A stretch of DNA of 16,549 nt, taken from positions 23,589-40,137 of the forward strand of contig VBJP01000034.1 in assembly GCA_005880165.1 (NCBI GenBank). Reading direction: 5' to 3'. This document shows, piece by piece, positions 5,588 through 13,011 of this stretch. The notes beneath the pieces are model-generated. The model saw only the letters and a program-made list of their open reading frames with translations, ran no database searches and was not told where the DNA came from. This stretch comes from Chloroflexota bacterium. Its GTDB lineage: Bacteria > Chloroflexota > Limnocylindria > QHBO01. Positions within the stretch are counted from its first letter, which is position 1. The number at the start of each line of letters is the position of its first letter. Made by a program: the position numbers and the translations under genes.

Positions 5588-6941
5588 CCTCGCCGCGTTC
5601 GACGCCCTCTGCGACGAGCGCTTCGACCGCTGGGTCGACGAGCTCCGCGAGTTCTGCGCCATCCCGTCCGAGACGGATCAGTTTCCCGATCTCGAGCGGG
5701 CTGCAGGATGGGTCGAGGGGCGTCTGCGAGCCGCCGGCGCCGAAGTGACGGTGCTACGAGAAGAGGGCGTCCCGCCGCTCGTCGTCGGTGAGCTGGGGAC
5801 GGGGCCGCGCACGTTGATCGCCGTGCAGCACTACGACGTCCAGCCAGCGGCCCCACTGGACCTGTGGGACACGAAGCCCTACGACCCGAGCCTGCGCGAC
5901 GGGCGCCTCTACGCGCGTGGCGTGTGCGACGACAAGGGCGAGCTCCTGCATCGCATCCAGGCGGTCGAGGCCCTGCGAGACGCGATGGGGGAGCTTCCCT
6001 GCCGGGTTCGCTTCGTGGTGGAGGGTGAGGAGGAGAGCGACAGCGCCCACCTCGCCAGGCTGCTGGCCCAGCGACCCGGGTTCTTCGAGGGCGATGGAGC
6101 GCTCATCGAAGGTGGCGGCGTCGACGAGAAGGGCCGGCCGCAGCTCGTCTGCGGCGTCCGCGGGATGGTGTACGCCGAGCTATCGGTCCGCACGCTCGGC
6201 TTCGACGCACACTCCGGCGGCGCCCAGCTGCTCCCCAACGCCGCCTGGCGGCTCATCGAGGTGCTCGCCACCCTGCGAGCGCCGGACGGAACGGTCACCA
6301 TCGATGGCTTCCTGGACGACCTCGCCTCACCGACGCAGGAGCAGCTGGATCACCTGCGGACGCTTCCCTTCGAGGAAGAGGAGATCAAGCGCATCTACGA
6401 AATCCGCGAGTTCGTGGGCGGTCTCACTGGCAGGGCGGCGCAGATCGCCGACACCTTCCGGCCGACCTGCAACATCTCGGGCATCAGCTCCGGCTGGACC
6501 GATGCCGGCGTGAAGACGATCACGCCGGCGGAGGCGTTCGCCAAGGTGGACATGCGCCTGATCCCTCACCAGGACCCCGCGCGTATCGCCGAGCAGCTGC
6601 GCGCGCACCTGGATCGGCGTGGCTTCCAGGACGTGGCGATGACCGTCTTCCGTGGTGAGCATCCGTACTGGACGCCCATCGGCGACCCCATGGTCGATGC
6701 GGCCGAGCGCGCGCACGTCGGGATCTTCGAGGAGCGGCCGCTACGCTGGTTCAGTGCCGGCGGAACCGCACCGATGCACCAGGTCTGCGCTCCGCACAGC
6801 CTGCCCATGGTGACGCTGGGCGCCGGCGACCCGGAGGTGCGCGCCCATGCGCCGAACGAGAGCTACAGCCTCGACCTGATGCGACGGGCCATTCGCGTGA
6901 CGGGTCGCTTCCTCCAGGAGTTCGCGGCCATCGAGGCCTGA
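5577..6941 (+). CDS. M20 family metallodipeptidase
   Basis: This 454-residue zinc hydrolase belongs to the M20/CPG2-like dipeptidases, which cleave dipeptides or related amides in the cytoplasm. Visible motifs are AVQHYDVQP at about 82-90 (His85, Asp87), GVCDDKGE at 115-122 with the bridging Asp118, VVEGEEESDS at 147-156 with the catalytic and metal Glu at 151-152, FDAHSGGAQLLPNAAWRL at the lid-domain start, RPTCNISGISSGW and AEAFAKVDMRLIP. The C-terminal HAPNES carries the last metal His. Length matches the family. GTG 5577 is chosen because it follows a GGACGGG Shine-Dalgarno by 6 bases and gives the usual N-terminus; it overlaps the hydrolase gene by 11 bases. Its stop lies 7 bases from that of the convergent GGDEF-EAL gene. 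Exact substrate is unknown. Confidence 0.93.
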   Translation: MAPDLAAFDALCDERFDRWVDELREFCAIPSETDQFPDLERAAGWVEGRLRAAGAEVTVLREEGVPPLVVGELGTGPRTLIAVQHYDVQPAAPLDLWDTKPYDPSLRDGRLYARGVCDDKGELLHRIQAVEALRDAMGELPCRVRFVVEGEEESDSAHLARLLAQRPGFFEGDGALIEGGGVDEKGRPQLVCGVRGMVYAELSVRTLGFDAHSGGAQLLPNAAWRLIEVLATLRAPDGTVTIDGFLDDLASPTQEQLDHLRTLPFEEEEIKRIYEIREFVGGLTGRAAQIADTFRPTCNISGISSGWTDAGVKTITPAEAFAKVDMRLIPHQDPARIAEQLRAHLDRRGFQDVAMTVFRGEHPYWTPIGDPMVDAAERAHVGIFEERPLRWFSAGGTAPMHQVCAPHSLPMVTLGAGDPEVRAHAPNESYSLDLMRRAIRVTGRFLQEFAAIEA

Positions 6942-6948
6942 CTGCGGA

Positions 6949-9339
6949 TCAGCCGGCCGCGCCGGCAGCGTCGCTCGCGTCTCCCGCCAGGTAGGTCGCC
7001 AGCTGCGGCGCCGTCAGGGGCCGCGCGAAGTAGTAGCCCTGCCCAAGCTCCGCGCCGATCGTGCGTAGTCGGGCTGCCTGCTCGGGTCGTTCGATTCCCT
7101 CGGCGAGGGTGACCAGGCCAAGCGTCGCGGCCAGGCGGATGATCGAACGCACCACGGCCAGGGTCTCCCGTCCCGAATCGAGCCCGGCGACGAATGACCT
7201 GTCGATTTTCAGCATGTCGACAGGCAGCTCGGGGAGGTAGCTGAGGGACGAGTAGCCCGTTCCGAAGTCGTCGATCGCCAACCGCACTCCGAGCTGCCGG
7301 ATCCTGCGCATCGAGGCCAGCGTCGGCTCGGAGCGCTCCAGCAGCAACGATTCGGTGAGCTCCAGGATCAGCCGGCCGGGGGCCAGGCCCGTTTCGTGGA
7401 GGACGGTGCTGACCTCGTTGGCGAAGTCGTCGCGTCCCAGCTGCACCGCGGACACGTTGACCGAAACGCGCAGCTCGCGGCCGAGCTGGGAATGATCGAG
7501 CGAGCGGATCTCGCGACAGGCGGTCTCCAGCACCCAGCGGCCGATCGGCACGATGAGCCCGGTCTCCTCCGCGATGGGGATGAATTCGGTCGGCCCAACC
7601 AGCCCGGACGGTCGTTCCCAGCGCGCCAGCGCTTCCACCGCAATCACCTCGCCAGATGTGAGGTCGAGGATCGGCTGGTAATGAATCGTCAGCTCCCCGC
7701 GCTCGAGGGCCTGGCCCAGGTCCTCCCGCATGCTCAGGCGTCGCACGGCCGCTTCGCGCATGTGGGGGGCGTAGATGGCGCTGCGGCCCTTCCCGAGCAT
7801 CTTGGCGGTGTGCATCGCCACGTCCGCGTTGCGCAGCGCCTCCTCGGCGCTGCGCTCGGACCGGTCGGGGAATGCGATCCCCACGCTGGCGGATGGCGAG
7901 ACAGATTGCCCGTCAAGGAGCAGCGGTTCGCGAACTCTCCTGAGAAGTCCGCCAATGGCGGCGTCGATCGCCTCTCGACTGCCGCGGTGGAGCAGCAACG
8001 CGAATTCGTCGCCACCGAGCCGTGCGGCAGTGTCCGGCGGGGCCAGCTCTCGCTGGAGCCGCTCGGCGACCTCTACCAGCAGCCGGTCACCCGCCGCATG
8101 CCCCAGGCTGTCGTTGATGGTCTTGACGTCGTCGAGATCGACGAGCGCCACGGCCAGGAGGCCACCAGCCACTTCCTCCGTCGCGCGCGCGGCCAGGTGA
8201 TGCGCCAATCGGTCCAGGACCAGCGGGCGGTTGGGTAGGCCGGTGAGCGGATCGGTGAACGCCTGGCGACGCAGCTGGTCCTCGAGCTCGCGGCGCTCGG
8301 TGACGTCGCGGCAGTTGAGCACGATCCCGCCCACCTCGGCGTCGGTCAGCAGGTTGGTGCCCGCTACTTCGAGCCAGCGCCAGCGTCCATCGGCATGGCG
8401 GACGCGAACCTCTCCGCTGTGCGTGGCAGAAGGATCCGCGGCCAGACGCGCGAGAGCCGCCTTCATCCAGTCACCGTCCTCGGGATGGACGAGGTCGGGA
8501 AGGCTTCGATCGGCCCATGCCTCGCTGGGCTCTCCCAGGATCGCGCCGATGGCCGGACTGACGTAGCGCGTCATCCCATCGGCGTCCACCAGGAGCACAA
8601 GGTCGGTGGAGTTCTGGACCAGGGAGCGGAAGCGCGCTTCGCTGCGGCGCAATCGACCGGCAAGGTCCGATAGGAGCCGGTTGGCGCCCCGGAAGGCGCC
8701 CCACAGCAGGCCCAGCAGCACGAGCCCGAGCGCCCCGACGATGAGCGGCACGTCCCTGCGGGTCGTGTCGATTCCGGCCTGGAGCGGGCCAGCATCCTGG
8801 TACACCTCGTAGGCGCCGATCGGGTCGCCCCCCGACGGCCCGCTGATCGGCATGTAGATCTCCAGCACCACCGGCGCGATGCCGCGCTCGAAGACGTTCT
8901 CGTCGGCGTTGGGTGCCGTGATCTCGGTTGCGGTGTCGCCGTCGAGCGCTTCGGCGAGCTCGTCGGAGACCGCAAAGCGATGCCCGCGCAGGTCGGGCAG
9001 ATCGCTGAAGACAACCGTTCCATCCCGTCGCCAGATCTTGATGCGCAGGAGCCGGTCGCCGCCGGTCAGCTGCTGCAGCTGGCCGTTGACCGAGGAGGCC
9101 AGCTTCGGATCGATGGGGTCATCGAGGGATGCCCGGGCCAGCAGCGGATCGACGTAGCCGTGGACGACTGCTCCGACGGCGCGAACTGCCTCATCGATCC
9201 CGGTCTGCTGTTGATGGCTCGCCACGGTGGTGGAGACGGCGACCGCGGTCGCGAGCACCAAGCCTGCTGCCAGGATCGGCACCAGCAGCTGGAGGGAGGG
9301 TAGCCGTCGACCGATATGGAGGTTGGGGACCTTGGGCAT
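6949..9339 (-). CDS. Membrane PAS-GGDEF-EAL cyclic di-GMP turnover protein
   Basis: This 796-residue protein makes and/or degrades cyclic di-GMP. Order: helix at about 16-38 (LLVPILAAGLVLATAVAV), an extracytoplasmic sensor region to about 196, a second helix at 197-216, PAS at about 233-350, GGDEF at 358-525 and EAL at 535-785. The GGDEF motif is intact (RLGGDEFALLL, 440-450), but the inhibitory RxxD site is missing: the four residues at that spacing read APPD. The EAL side keeps EALARW (569-574), NVSAVQL, LELTES, IDDFGTGYSS, KIDRSF, AEGIE and QGYYF, so phosphodiesterase activity is plausible. ATG 9339 is chosen because MPKVPNLHIGRR leads directly into the first helix and GGGA precedes it; the frame is open to 9447. 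The TetR gene upstream on the same strand ends 153 bases away. Confidence 0.94.
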   Translation of the reverse strand: MPKVPNLHIGRRLPSLQLLVPILAAGLVLATAVAVSTTVASHQQQTGIDEAVRAVGAVVHGYVDPLLARASLDDPIDPKLASSVNGQLQQLTGGDRLLRIKIWRRDGTVVFSDLPDLRGHRFAVSDELAEALDGDTATEITAPNADENVFERGIAPVVLEIYMPISGPSGGDPIGAYEVYQDAGPLQAGIDTTRRDVPLIVGALGLVLLGLLWGAFRGANRLLSDLAGRLRRSEARFRSLVQNSTDLVLLVDADGMTRYVSPAIGAILGEPSEAWADRSLPDLVHPEDGDWMKAALARLAADPSATHSGEVRVRHADGRWRWLEVAGTNLLTDAEVGGIVLNCRDVTERRELEDQLRRQAFTDPLTGLPNRPLVLDRLAHHLAARATEEVAGGLLAVALVDLDDVKTINDSLGHAAGDRLLVEVAERLQRELAPPDTAARLGGDEFALLLHRGSREAIDAAIGGLLRRVREPLLLDGQSVSPSASVGIAFPDRSERSAEEALRNADVAMHTAKMLGKGRSAIYAPHMREAAVRRLSMREDLGQALERGELTIHYQPILDLTSGEVIAVEALARWERPSGLVGPTEFIPIAEETGLIVPIGRWVLETACREIRSLDHSQLGRELRVSVNVSAVQLGRDDFANEVSTVLHETGLAPGRLILELTESLLLERSEPTLASMRRIRQLGVRLAIDDFGTGYSSLSYLPELPVDMLKIDRSFVAGLDSGRETLAVVRSIIRLAATLGLVTLAEGIERPEQAARLRTIGAELGQGYYFARPLTAPQLATYLAGDASDAAGAAG

Positions 9340-9492
9340 GCCCTTTCCCGTTCGGCTGAGATGGACGCGAACCGTACGGTACGGAGCCTCGCGGGCCCGG
9401 CGGATAGCCCAATGGTCCCGGTTAGGTCCCGCTTGCCTTGCGGGCACGCGCAGCCCGCGGCGGTGCGCCGCCTCATGGCCTCGGTCGGTCGA
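9340..9492 (-). other. 153-base leader of the GGDEF-EAL gene with hairpins and a palindrome
   Basis: Read on the minus strand, this gap after the TetR gene holds a GGCGG/CCGCC hairpin (9459-9472, four-base loop), a CCCGC/GCGGG hairpin (9428-9444, seven-base loop) and a perfect palindrome ACCGTACGGT (9371-9380) about 31 bases before the start codon. The hairpins lack a following T-tract, so a Rho-independent terminator is doubtful. The palindrome could be an operator. No recognisable riboswitch core is seen. Confidence 0.35.
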
Positions 9493-10077
9493 TCAAGGCA
9501 TAGGCGCAGTCAGCGTCAACTGGAGGATGGGAGCAACGGCAGCGACTAGCTGTTCGGGCGCGGCCGCCGTGAGTGGAGTGACCCCGACCACGAAACGTCC
9601 GAACACGAGACCCACGACCTGGGACCAGATGAGCGAAGCCCGCAGCTCCGGCTGATCGACCCCCAGTTCCCGGATCGCCGGAAGCAGGCTCGATTCGAGA
9701 ATGCCACGCAGGGCTTCAGCTGCCCGCGGATCACTGGTGGCGGATCGTGCGATTCCCAGCAGGACCTGTAGCGACCGCGGCTGCCCCCAGATGGAAACCG
9801 CGAACCGCATCATCCGCTCCCCGAGTCCGTCGAGCCCGCCCCTCACCAGCAGAGCAGCCAGGTGCTGCGGGTCGAACGGTAGTTCGATGCTGGCGACGAA
9901 CAGCTGCTCCTTCGAGCCGAAATAGTGGTGAACGAGCGCGGGGTCGACGCCCGCGGCGCGCGCGATCCCCCGGACCGTCGCTCCCTCGAAGCCGCTCTCG
10001 CCAAACGCCGCCCGAGCCGACACCAGGATCCTGTCGCGGGTGCCAGTACGCCCCGGCCGCCGCCCGCTCCGCGCCAT
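9493..10077 (-). CDS. TetR family transcriptional regulator of the exporter operon
   Basis: This 194-residue protein has a TetR N-terminal helix-turn-helix at about residues 14-60: RDRILVSARAAFGESGFEGATVRGIARAAGVDPALVHHYFGSKEQLF. The remainder is an all-helical ligand and dimer domain (TetR C-terminal 17-like, with HLAALLVRGGLDGLGERMMRFAVSIW and SLIWSQVVGLVFGRFVVGVTPL). It is the last gene of the exporter operon; its ATG shares a base with the stop of the ATPase gene (TGATG). In E. coli the YbhFSR exporter is likewise controlled by a TetR protein (CecR/YbiH). The likely operator is the palindrome over the operon promoter at 12897-12916, making this an autoregulated repressor. Family call is very sure; target is inferred from position. 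Confidence 0.93.
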   Translation of the reverse strand: MARSGRRPGRTGTRDRILVSARAAFGESGFEGATVRGIARAAGVDPALVHHYFGSKEQLFVASIELPFDPQHLAALLVRGGLDGLGERMMRFAVSIWGQPRSLQVLLGIARSATSDPRAAEALRGILESSLLPAIRELGVDQPELRASLIWSQVVGLVFGRFVVGVTPLTAAAPEQLVAAVAPILQLTLTAPMP

Positions 10078-10943
10078 CAGGCGACCTTCTGCCGTGCGAG
10101 TGCGACGAAGGCCTCCTCGAATGTCGCGGGTACGACCTCGAGGCGCGCCTCGACCTCCGCGCCGCGTAATGCCGCATCAACGTCGGCCGCCGGGCGGTCT
10201 GGGATCCGCAGGCGACGTCCAACCAGCGCGACCGGTAGCCCGCGGTCATCAAGAGCTGCGAACGCGTCTTCCCAGCGAACCGCCGTCACCACGACGGTCT
10301 GCATGCCGCCCATGATGGCCGCGGCGCTGCCGGACGCCACCACCCGACCGGAGACCATGACCACCAGCCGATCGCACTCGGACGCCTCGCTCATGTGGTG
10401 GGTTGTGGCCAGCACTCCGGCGCCGCGCTCGGCCCCGGCCCGAACGGTCTCCCACAGCCGGGCGCGTGCCAGCGGCTCGACTCCCGACGTCGGCTCGTCG
10501 AGGACCAGAAGCTCGGGGTCGTGAGCGAGCGCCGCAGCGAAGGCGACCCGACGTCGCAGACCGAGCGACAAGTCGCGAACGAGGACTCGCGCGGATGCGC
10601 GGATCTCCGGATCGAGGCGAGCCGCCACGACCCGATGACCGAACGCCCGAGCCGCGAACGCGAGATTCTCTGCGACGGTAAGGTCCTCGTACAGGCCCAG
10701 CGATTGCGGCACGTACCCGAGCCGCCGTCGCGTGTCGCGGCTCGGCGGGCTGCCGAAGAGGGTGACCGTGCCCGCCGTCGGGCGCAGTAGCCCGAGGGCG
10801 AGCCGGATGAGGGTCGTTTTGCCGGCGCCGTTGGCGCCCAGCAGCCCGACCACCTCGCCGGGCTCGACGGCCATGGCGACCTCACGCACGGCGTACTCCG
10901 CACCGAATCGCCGGCTCACCGCCATGGTGGCCATCTGGCTCAT
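10077..10943 (-). CDS. ABC transporter ATPase, YbhF C-terminal-half type
   Basis: This 288-residue nucleotide-binding subunit powers the ABC-2 exporter of this operon. It has Walker A GANGAGKTT (36-44), Q-loop YVPQSLGLYEDLTV (Gln80), Walker B LLVLDEPTSG (Glu150) and the H-switch TTHHMSEASECD (His182). The signature reads LSLGL (125-129) instead of LSGGQ; an LPLG-like signature is also what I recall for the second half of E. coli YbhF. The C-terminal 80 residues (EDAFAALDDRGLPVALVGRRLRIPDRP...TFEEAFVALA) match the usual accessory domain of DrrA-like exporters. ATG 10943 is chosen because it overlaps the preceding gene by ATGA; the open frame to 11066 lies entirely in another gene. Its stop overlaps the TetR start. 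Confidence 0.93.
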   Translation of the reverse strand: MSQMATMAVSRRFGAEYAVREVAMAVEPGEVVGLLGANGAGKTTLIRLALGLLRPTAGTVTLFGSPPSRDTRRRLGYVPQSLGLYEDLTVAENLAFAARAFGHRVVAARLDPEIRASARVLVRDLSLGLRRRVAFAAALAHDPELLVLDEPTSGVEPLARARLWETVRAGAERGAGVLATTHHMSEASECDRLVVMVSGRVVASGSAAAIMGGMQTVVVTAVRWEDAFAALDDRGLPVALVGRRLRIPDRPAADVDAALRGAEVEARLEVVPATFEEAFVALARQKVA

Positions 10944-11809
10944 GCCGCCACCTCGGGCTGGCTCGCCTCGTAGGCGAGCTGGGCCATCACCAATCCGTCC
11001 TCCAGGTCGGGCTCGATCAGGCGAGCGCCCTCCGGCGCCCGGCCATCCGGCGACCAGACCCGCCACCGCCCGGCTCGGCGCCAGGCGCGCCAGTCGTCGA
11101 TTCGCCCGCCGAGCTCGTACAGCTCACCCGGGACGGCGCGCCGGATCTCCTCCGGCGTGCCGAGTGCCAGCGGTCGCCCGCGAAGGAGGACCAGCACCGA
11201 GCCGGCGCGCTCTGCTTCGTCCACATAGGTGGTGGCCATGAGGACGGCGGTCCCCGCCGCCGCCAGCTCCGCGATCAAGCGCCACAGCTCGGCGCGACTG
11301 ACCGGATCGACCCCGGTGGTGGGTTCGTCGAGGACCACGAGCTCCGGCTCGTGGACGATCGCTACCGCCAGCGCCAGCTTCTGGCGCATGCCCCCCGAGA
11401 GAAGCCCTGCCAACCGGCGCCGGGCCGCCATCAGATCCGTCCGGTCGAGCAGCTCCCCGATGCGCGATCGTGCTACGCCACGGCTTAGGCCGTAGGCGCG
11501 CGCGGCGAACGCCAGGTTCTCGTCGACCGTCAGGTCGCCATAGGTGCCCGACCCTGCCGACATGTAACCGACCTGGCGTTTCTCTGGCCGCCGGACGCGG
11601 CCCTCGCTCGGTCTCACGGCGCCGACGAGGACGCGCAGGAGGGTCGTCTTGCCTGCGGCGTCGGCCCCGATGACCGCAGTCACCGCCCCCGCGCCAACAC
11701 CCAGGCTGACGCGCTCCAGGGCAGTGAGCCTCCCGAAGCGGACCGTCACACGGTCGAGGCCCCAACCGGTGGTCCGGTCTTCGGGTTGCCGTCCCCTCGA
11801 GGCGATCAC
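10940..11809 (-). CDS. ABC transporter ATPase with degenerate Q-loop and H-switch, YbhF N-terminal-half type
   Basis: This 289-residue ATPase is the partner of the next subunit. Walker A is GADAAGKTT (48-56), the signature is canonical (LLSGGMRQKLALA, 136-148) and Walker B is VVLDEPTTGVDP with Glu162. The Q-loop glutamine is missing (GYMSAGSGTYGDLTV, Ala85), and the switch histidine is Tyr195 in MATTYVDEAERA. The N-terminal half of YbhF/RbbA-type proteins also lacks the switch histidine (an STSYLDEAE-like sequence), so this is a family trait rather than damage. GTG 11809 is chosen because it overlaps the permease stop by GTGA and gives a normal N-terminus. The C-terminal 60 residues after YELGGRIDDW are Arg/Trp-rich and unique. 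With the downstream ATPase it should form an asymmetric pair. Confidence 0.92.
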   Translation of the reverse strand: MIASRGRQPEDRTTGWGLDRVTVRFGRLTALERVSLGVGAGAVTAVIGADAAGKTTLLRVLVGAVRPSEGRVRRPEKRQVGYMSAGSGTYGDLTVDENLAFAARAYGLSRGVARSRIGELLDRTDLMAARRRLAGLLSGGMRQKLALAVAIVHEPELVVLDEPTTGVDPVSRAELWRLIAELAAAGTAVLMATTYVDEAERAGSVLVLLRGRPLALGTPEEIRRAVPGELYELGGRIDDWRAWRRAGRWRVWSPDGRAPEGARLIEPDLEDGLVMAQLAYEASQPEVAA

Positions 11810-12858
11810 GCCGACGCCTCCGCCTCGGAACGCCGATGACGGCTTCCTGTGCCTGAGGGCGCCAAGTCGCGCTGGAAGCGCAACACCGAGAGCCCAAAGA
11901 CGATCACTCCGAGCAGGAGGAGCATCCCCATCGGAACCAGCAGCGCATCGAACGGCGCAGCGCGGATCATCACGCCGCGGGCGATCTGCACGAAATAGGT
12001 GAGCGGCAGGAGGTACCCGATCCATCGAACTCCGATCGCCATCGAATCCAGCGGGAAGATCATCCCGGAGAGGAGGATCTGCGGCAGAAGGGTCATCATT
12101 GCCAATTGGATCGCCTGCCCCTGGTTCTGGCTGACAGTCGAGATCAGGACGCCCATTCCGAGCGCCACAAACAGGAAGAGCAGGGCACCGATCGCGAAGA
12201 TCCACGGCGCTCCACTGAAGGGCACGCCAAAGATCCACAGCCCGGCCACCACCACGATCACCAGGTCGACGATGGCGACCCCGAAGTAGGGCAGGACCTT
12301 GCCCAGGAACACGTCGCGCGGCCGGAAGGGCATGACCGCCAGCTGCTCGAGCGTGCCGCTCTGCCGCTCGCGCACGACTCCAAGGCTGGTAACGATCGTG
12401 CCGATGAAGACGAGAACCAGGCCCATCAACGCCGGCACCATCACGAAGGAGGTGGCCAGGTCCGGATTGAAGAGGACCTCCGCCTTCGGCAGCGACGGAT
12501 TTGCGGCCAGGGCACGCAGGACCGATTGCGCCCCGAACAGGTTGGCGCCATCCACCAGCACGGCGGGATGCTGGGGATCGGCGATGACCACCACCGTGGC
12601 CTGCGCTCGTCGCAGGGCGTCGATCGCCTGGTCGCGTCCCCATTCTGGGTGCGTCGCGATGACGTCCATTCGCGACGGAAGGTTGGATGCAGCCTCGTCA
12701 GCAGCCGGTCCGGCGACGATGGTCGGGACCTTGTCGATGTCGAAGCGCGCCGCGTAGCCAAAGACTACGAGCAGGACCACCGGCAGGACGATCATCATCG
12801 CCACCGTGCGGCGGTCGCGCGCCAGCTGCCGGAGCTCCTTCAATGCCATCGCCAGCAT
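11806..12858 (-). CDS. ABC-2 type exporter permease (YbhS/YbhR/YhhJ type)
   Basis: This 350-residue membrane protein is the permease of the exporter. Topology: one N-terminal helix (about 20-38), a large extracytoplasmic domain (about 40-135, with VIADPQHPAVLVDGANLFGAQSVLRAL), then five helices near 138-160, 187-211, 217-240, 250-270 and 307-326. The cytoplasmic block VVRERQSGTLEQLAVMPFRPRDVFLGKVLPY is the diagnostic coupling region of YbhS/YhhJ-like permeases. Only one permease gene is present, so a homodimer is expected; no HlyD-type fusion protein is encoded nearby, unlike ybhG in E. coli. ATG 12858 is supported by GAGGAGG at 12867-12873. It opens the operon; substrate (drug, ion or lipid) cannot be predicted. 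Confidence 0.93.
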   Translation of the reverse strand: MLAMALKELRQLARDRRTVAMMIVLPVVLLVVFGYAARFDIDKVPTIVAGPAADEAASNLPSRMDVIATHPEWGRDQAIDALRRAQATVVVIADPQHPAVLVDGANLFGAQSVLRALAANPSLPKAEVLFNPDLATSFVMVPALMGLVLVFIGTIVTSLGVVRERQSGTLEQLAVMPFRPRDVFLGKVLPYFGVAIVDLVIVVVAGLWIFGVPFSGAPWIFAIGALLFLFVALGMGVLISTVSQNQGQAIQLAMMTLLPQILLSGMIFPLDSMAIGVRWIGYLLPLTYFVQIARGVMIRAAPFDALLVPMGMLLLLGVIVFGLSVLRFQRDLAPSGTGSRHRRSEAEASA

Positions 12859-12866
12859 GCGCAGAA

Positions 12867-12873
12867 CCTCCTC
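12867..12873 (-). promoter_or_regulatory. Shine-Dalgarno of the exporter operon
   Basis: GAGGAGG on the minus strand is followed by 8 bases and the ATG at 12858. It is the strongest ribosome-binding site in the window and decides for this start over ATG 12849. Confidence 0.8.
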
Positions 12874-12895
12874 GGTTTCAATCGGGCCATCGGTC

Positions 12896-12933
12896 TAATT
12901 CAACGTCCGATGAATTCTACATCCGATGAATTC
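12896..12933. promoter_or_regulatory. Palindromic operator plus third half-site, probable TetR-family binding region
   Basis: AATTCAACGTCCGATGAATT at 12897-12916 is a 20-base inverted repeat with 8 of 9 arm positions matching around a two-base centre. The right half recurs as a perfect 12-base direct repeat, TCCGATGAATTC at 12906-12917 and 12922-12933. The AATTC cores begin at 12897, 12913 and 12929, exactly 16 bases apart. The palindrome covers the start site and the end of the -10 of the exporter promoter, and the third copy lies in the promoter spacer, so binding should repress. The TetR encoded at the end of the operon is the obvious ligand. Confidence 0.65.
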
Positions 12934-12941
12934 CTCGTCAA
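12914..12941 (-). promoter_or_regulatory. Sigma70-type promoter of the exporter operon
   Basis: On the minus strand, TTGACG (12936-12941, 5 of 6 to consensus) and TAGAAT (12914-12919, 5 of 6) are separated by 16 bases. Transcription would start near 12907, about 50 bases before the permease start codon. Both the spacer and the -10 element are built into the AATTC repeats of the operator. Confidence 0.65.
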
Positions 12942-12999
12942 GCGCCTTCTGCGGCCGCCAGCTTCAACCCCGCGTCACGCTTCCTTCATGTGCTGCGAT

Positions 13000-13011
13000 T
13001 ACACTCAGACC
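13000..13011 (+). promoter_or_regulatory. Possible leaderless promoter of msrA
   Basis: TACACT at 13000-13005 ends 6 bases before the ATG at 13012, the spacing expected of a -10 element on a leaderless transcript. No Shine-Dalgarno precedes the ATG (sequence TCAGACC), which fits. No good -35 is seen. Confidence 0.4.

Noticed and set aside
4379..5662. A 427-residue open frame on the minus strand
   Set aside because: It overlaps the zinc peptidase in another frame and is antisense to the hydrolase and the start of the M20 gene. Its Arg/Ala-rich translation shows no domain.
9340..9492. Cyclic di-GMP riboswitch before the GGDEF-EAL gene
   Set aside because: Two small hairpins and a GGGACC stretch are present, but I could not match the conserved core and tetraloop-receptor of the GEMM class. 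A covariance-model search would decide.
12106..13011. N-terminal extension of MsrA by about 300 residues
   Set aside because: The extension is antisense to the permease and crosses the promoter-operator region; MsrA is complete from 13012.
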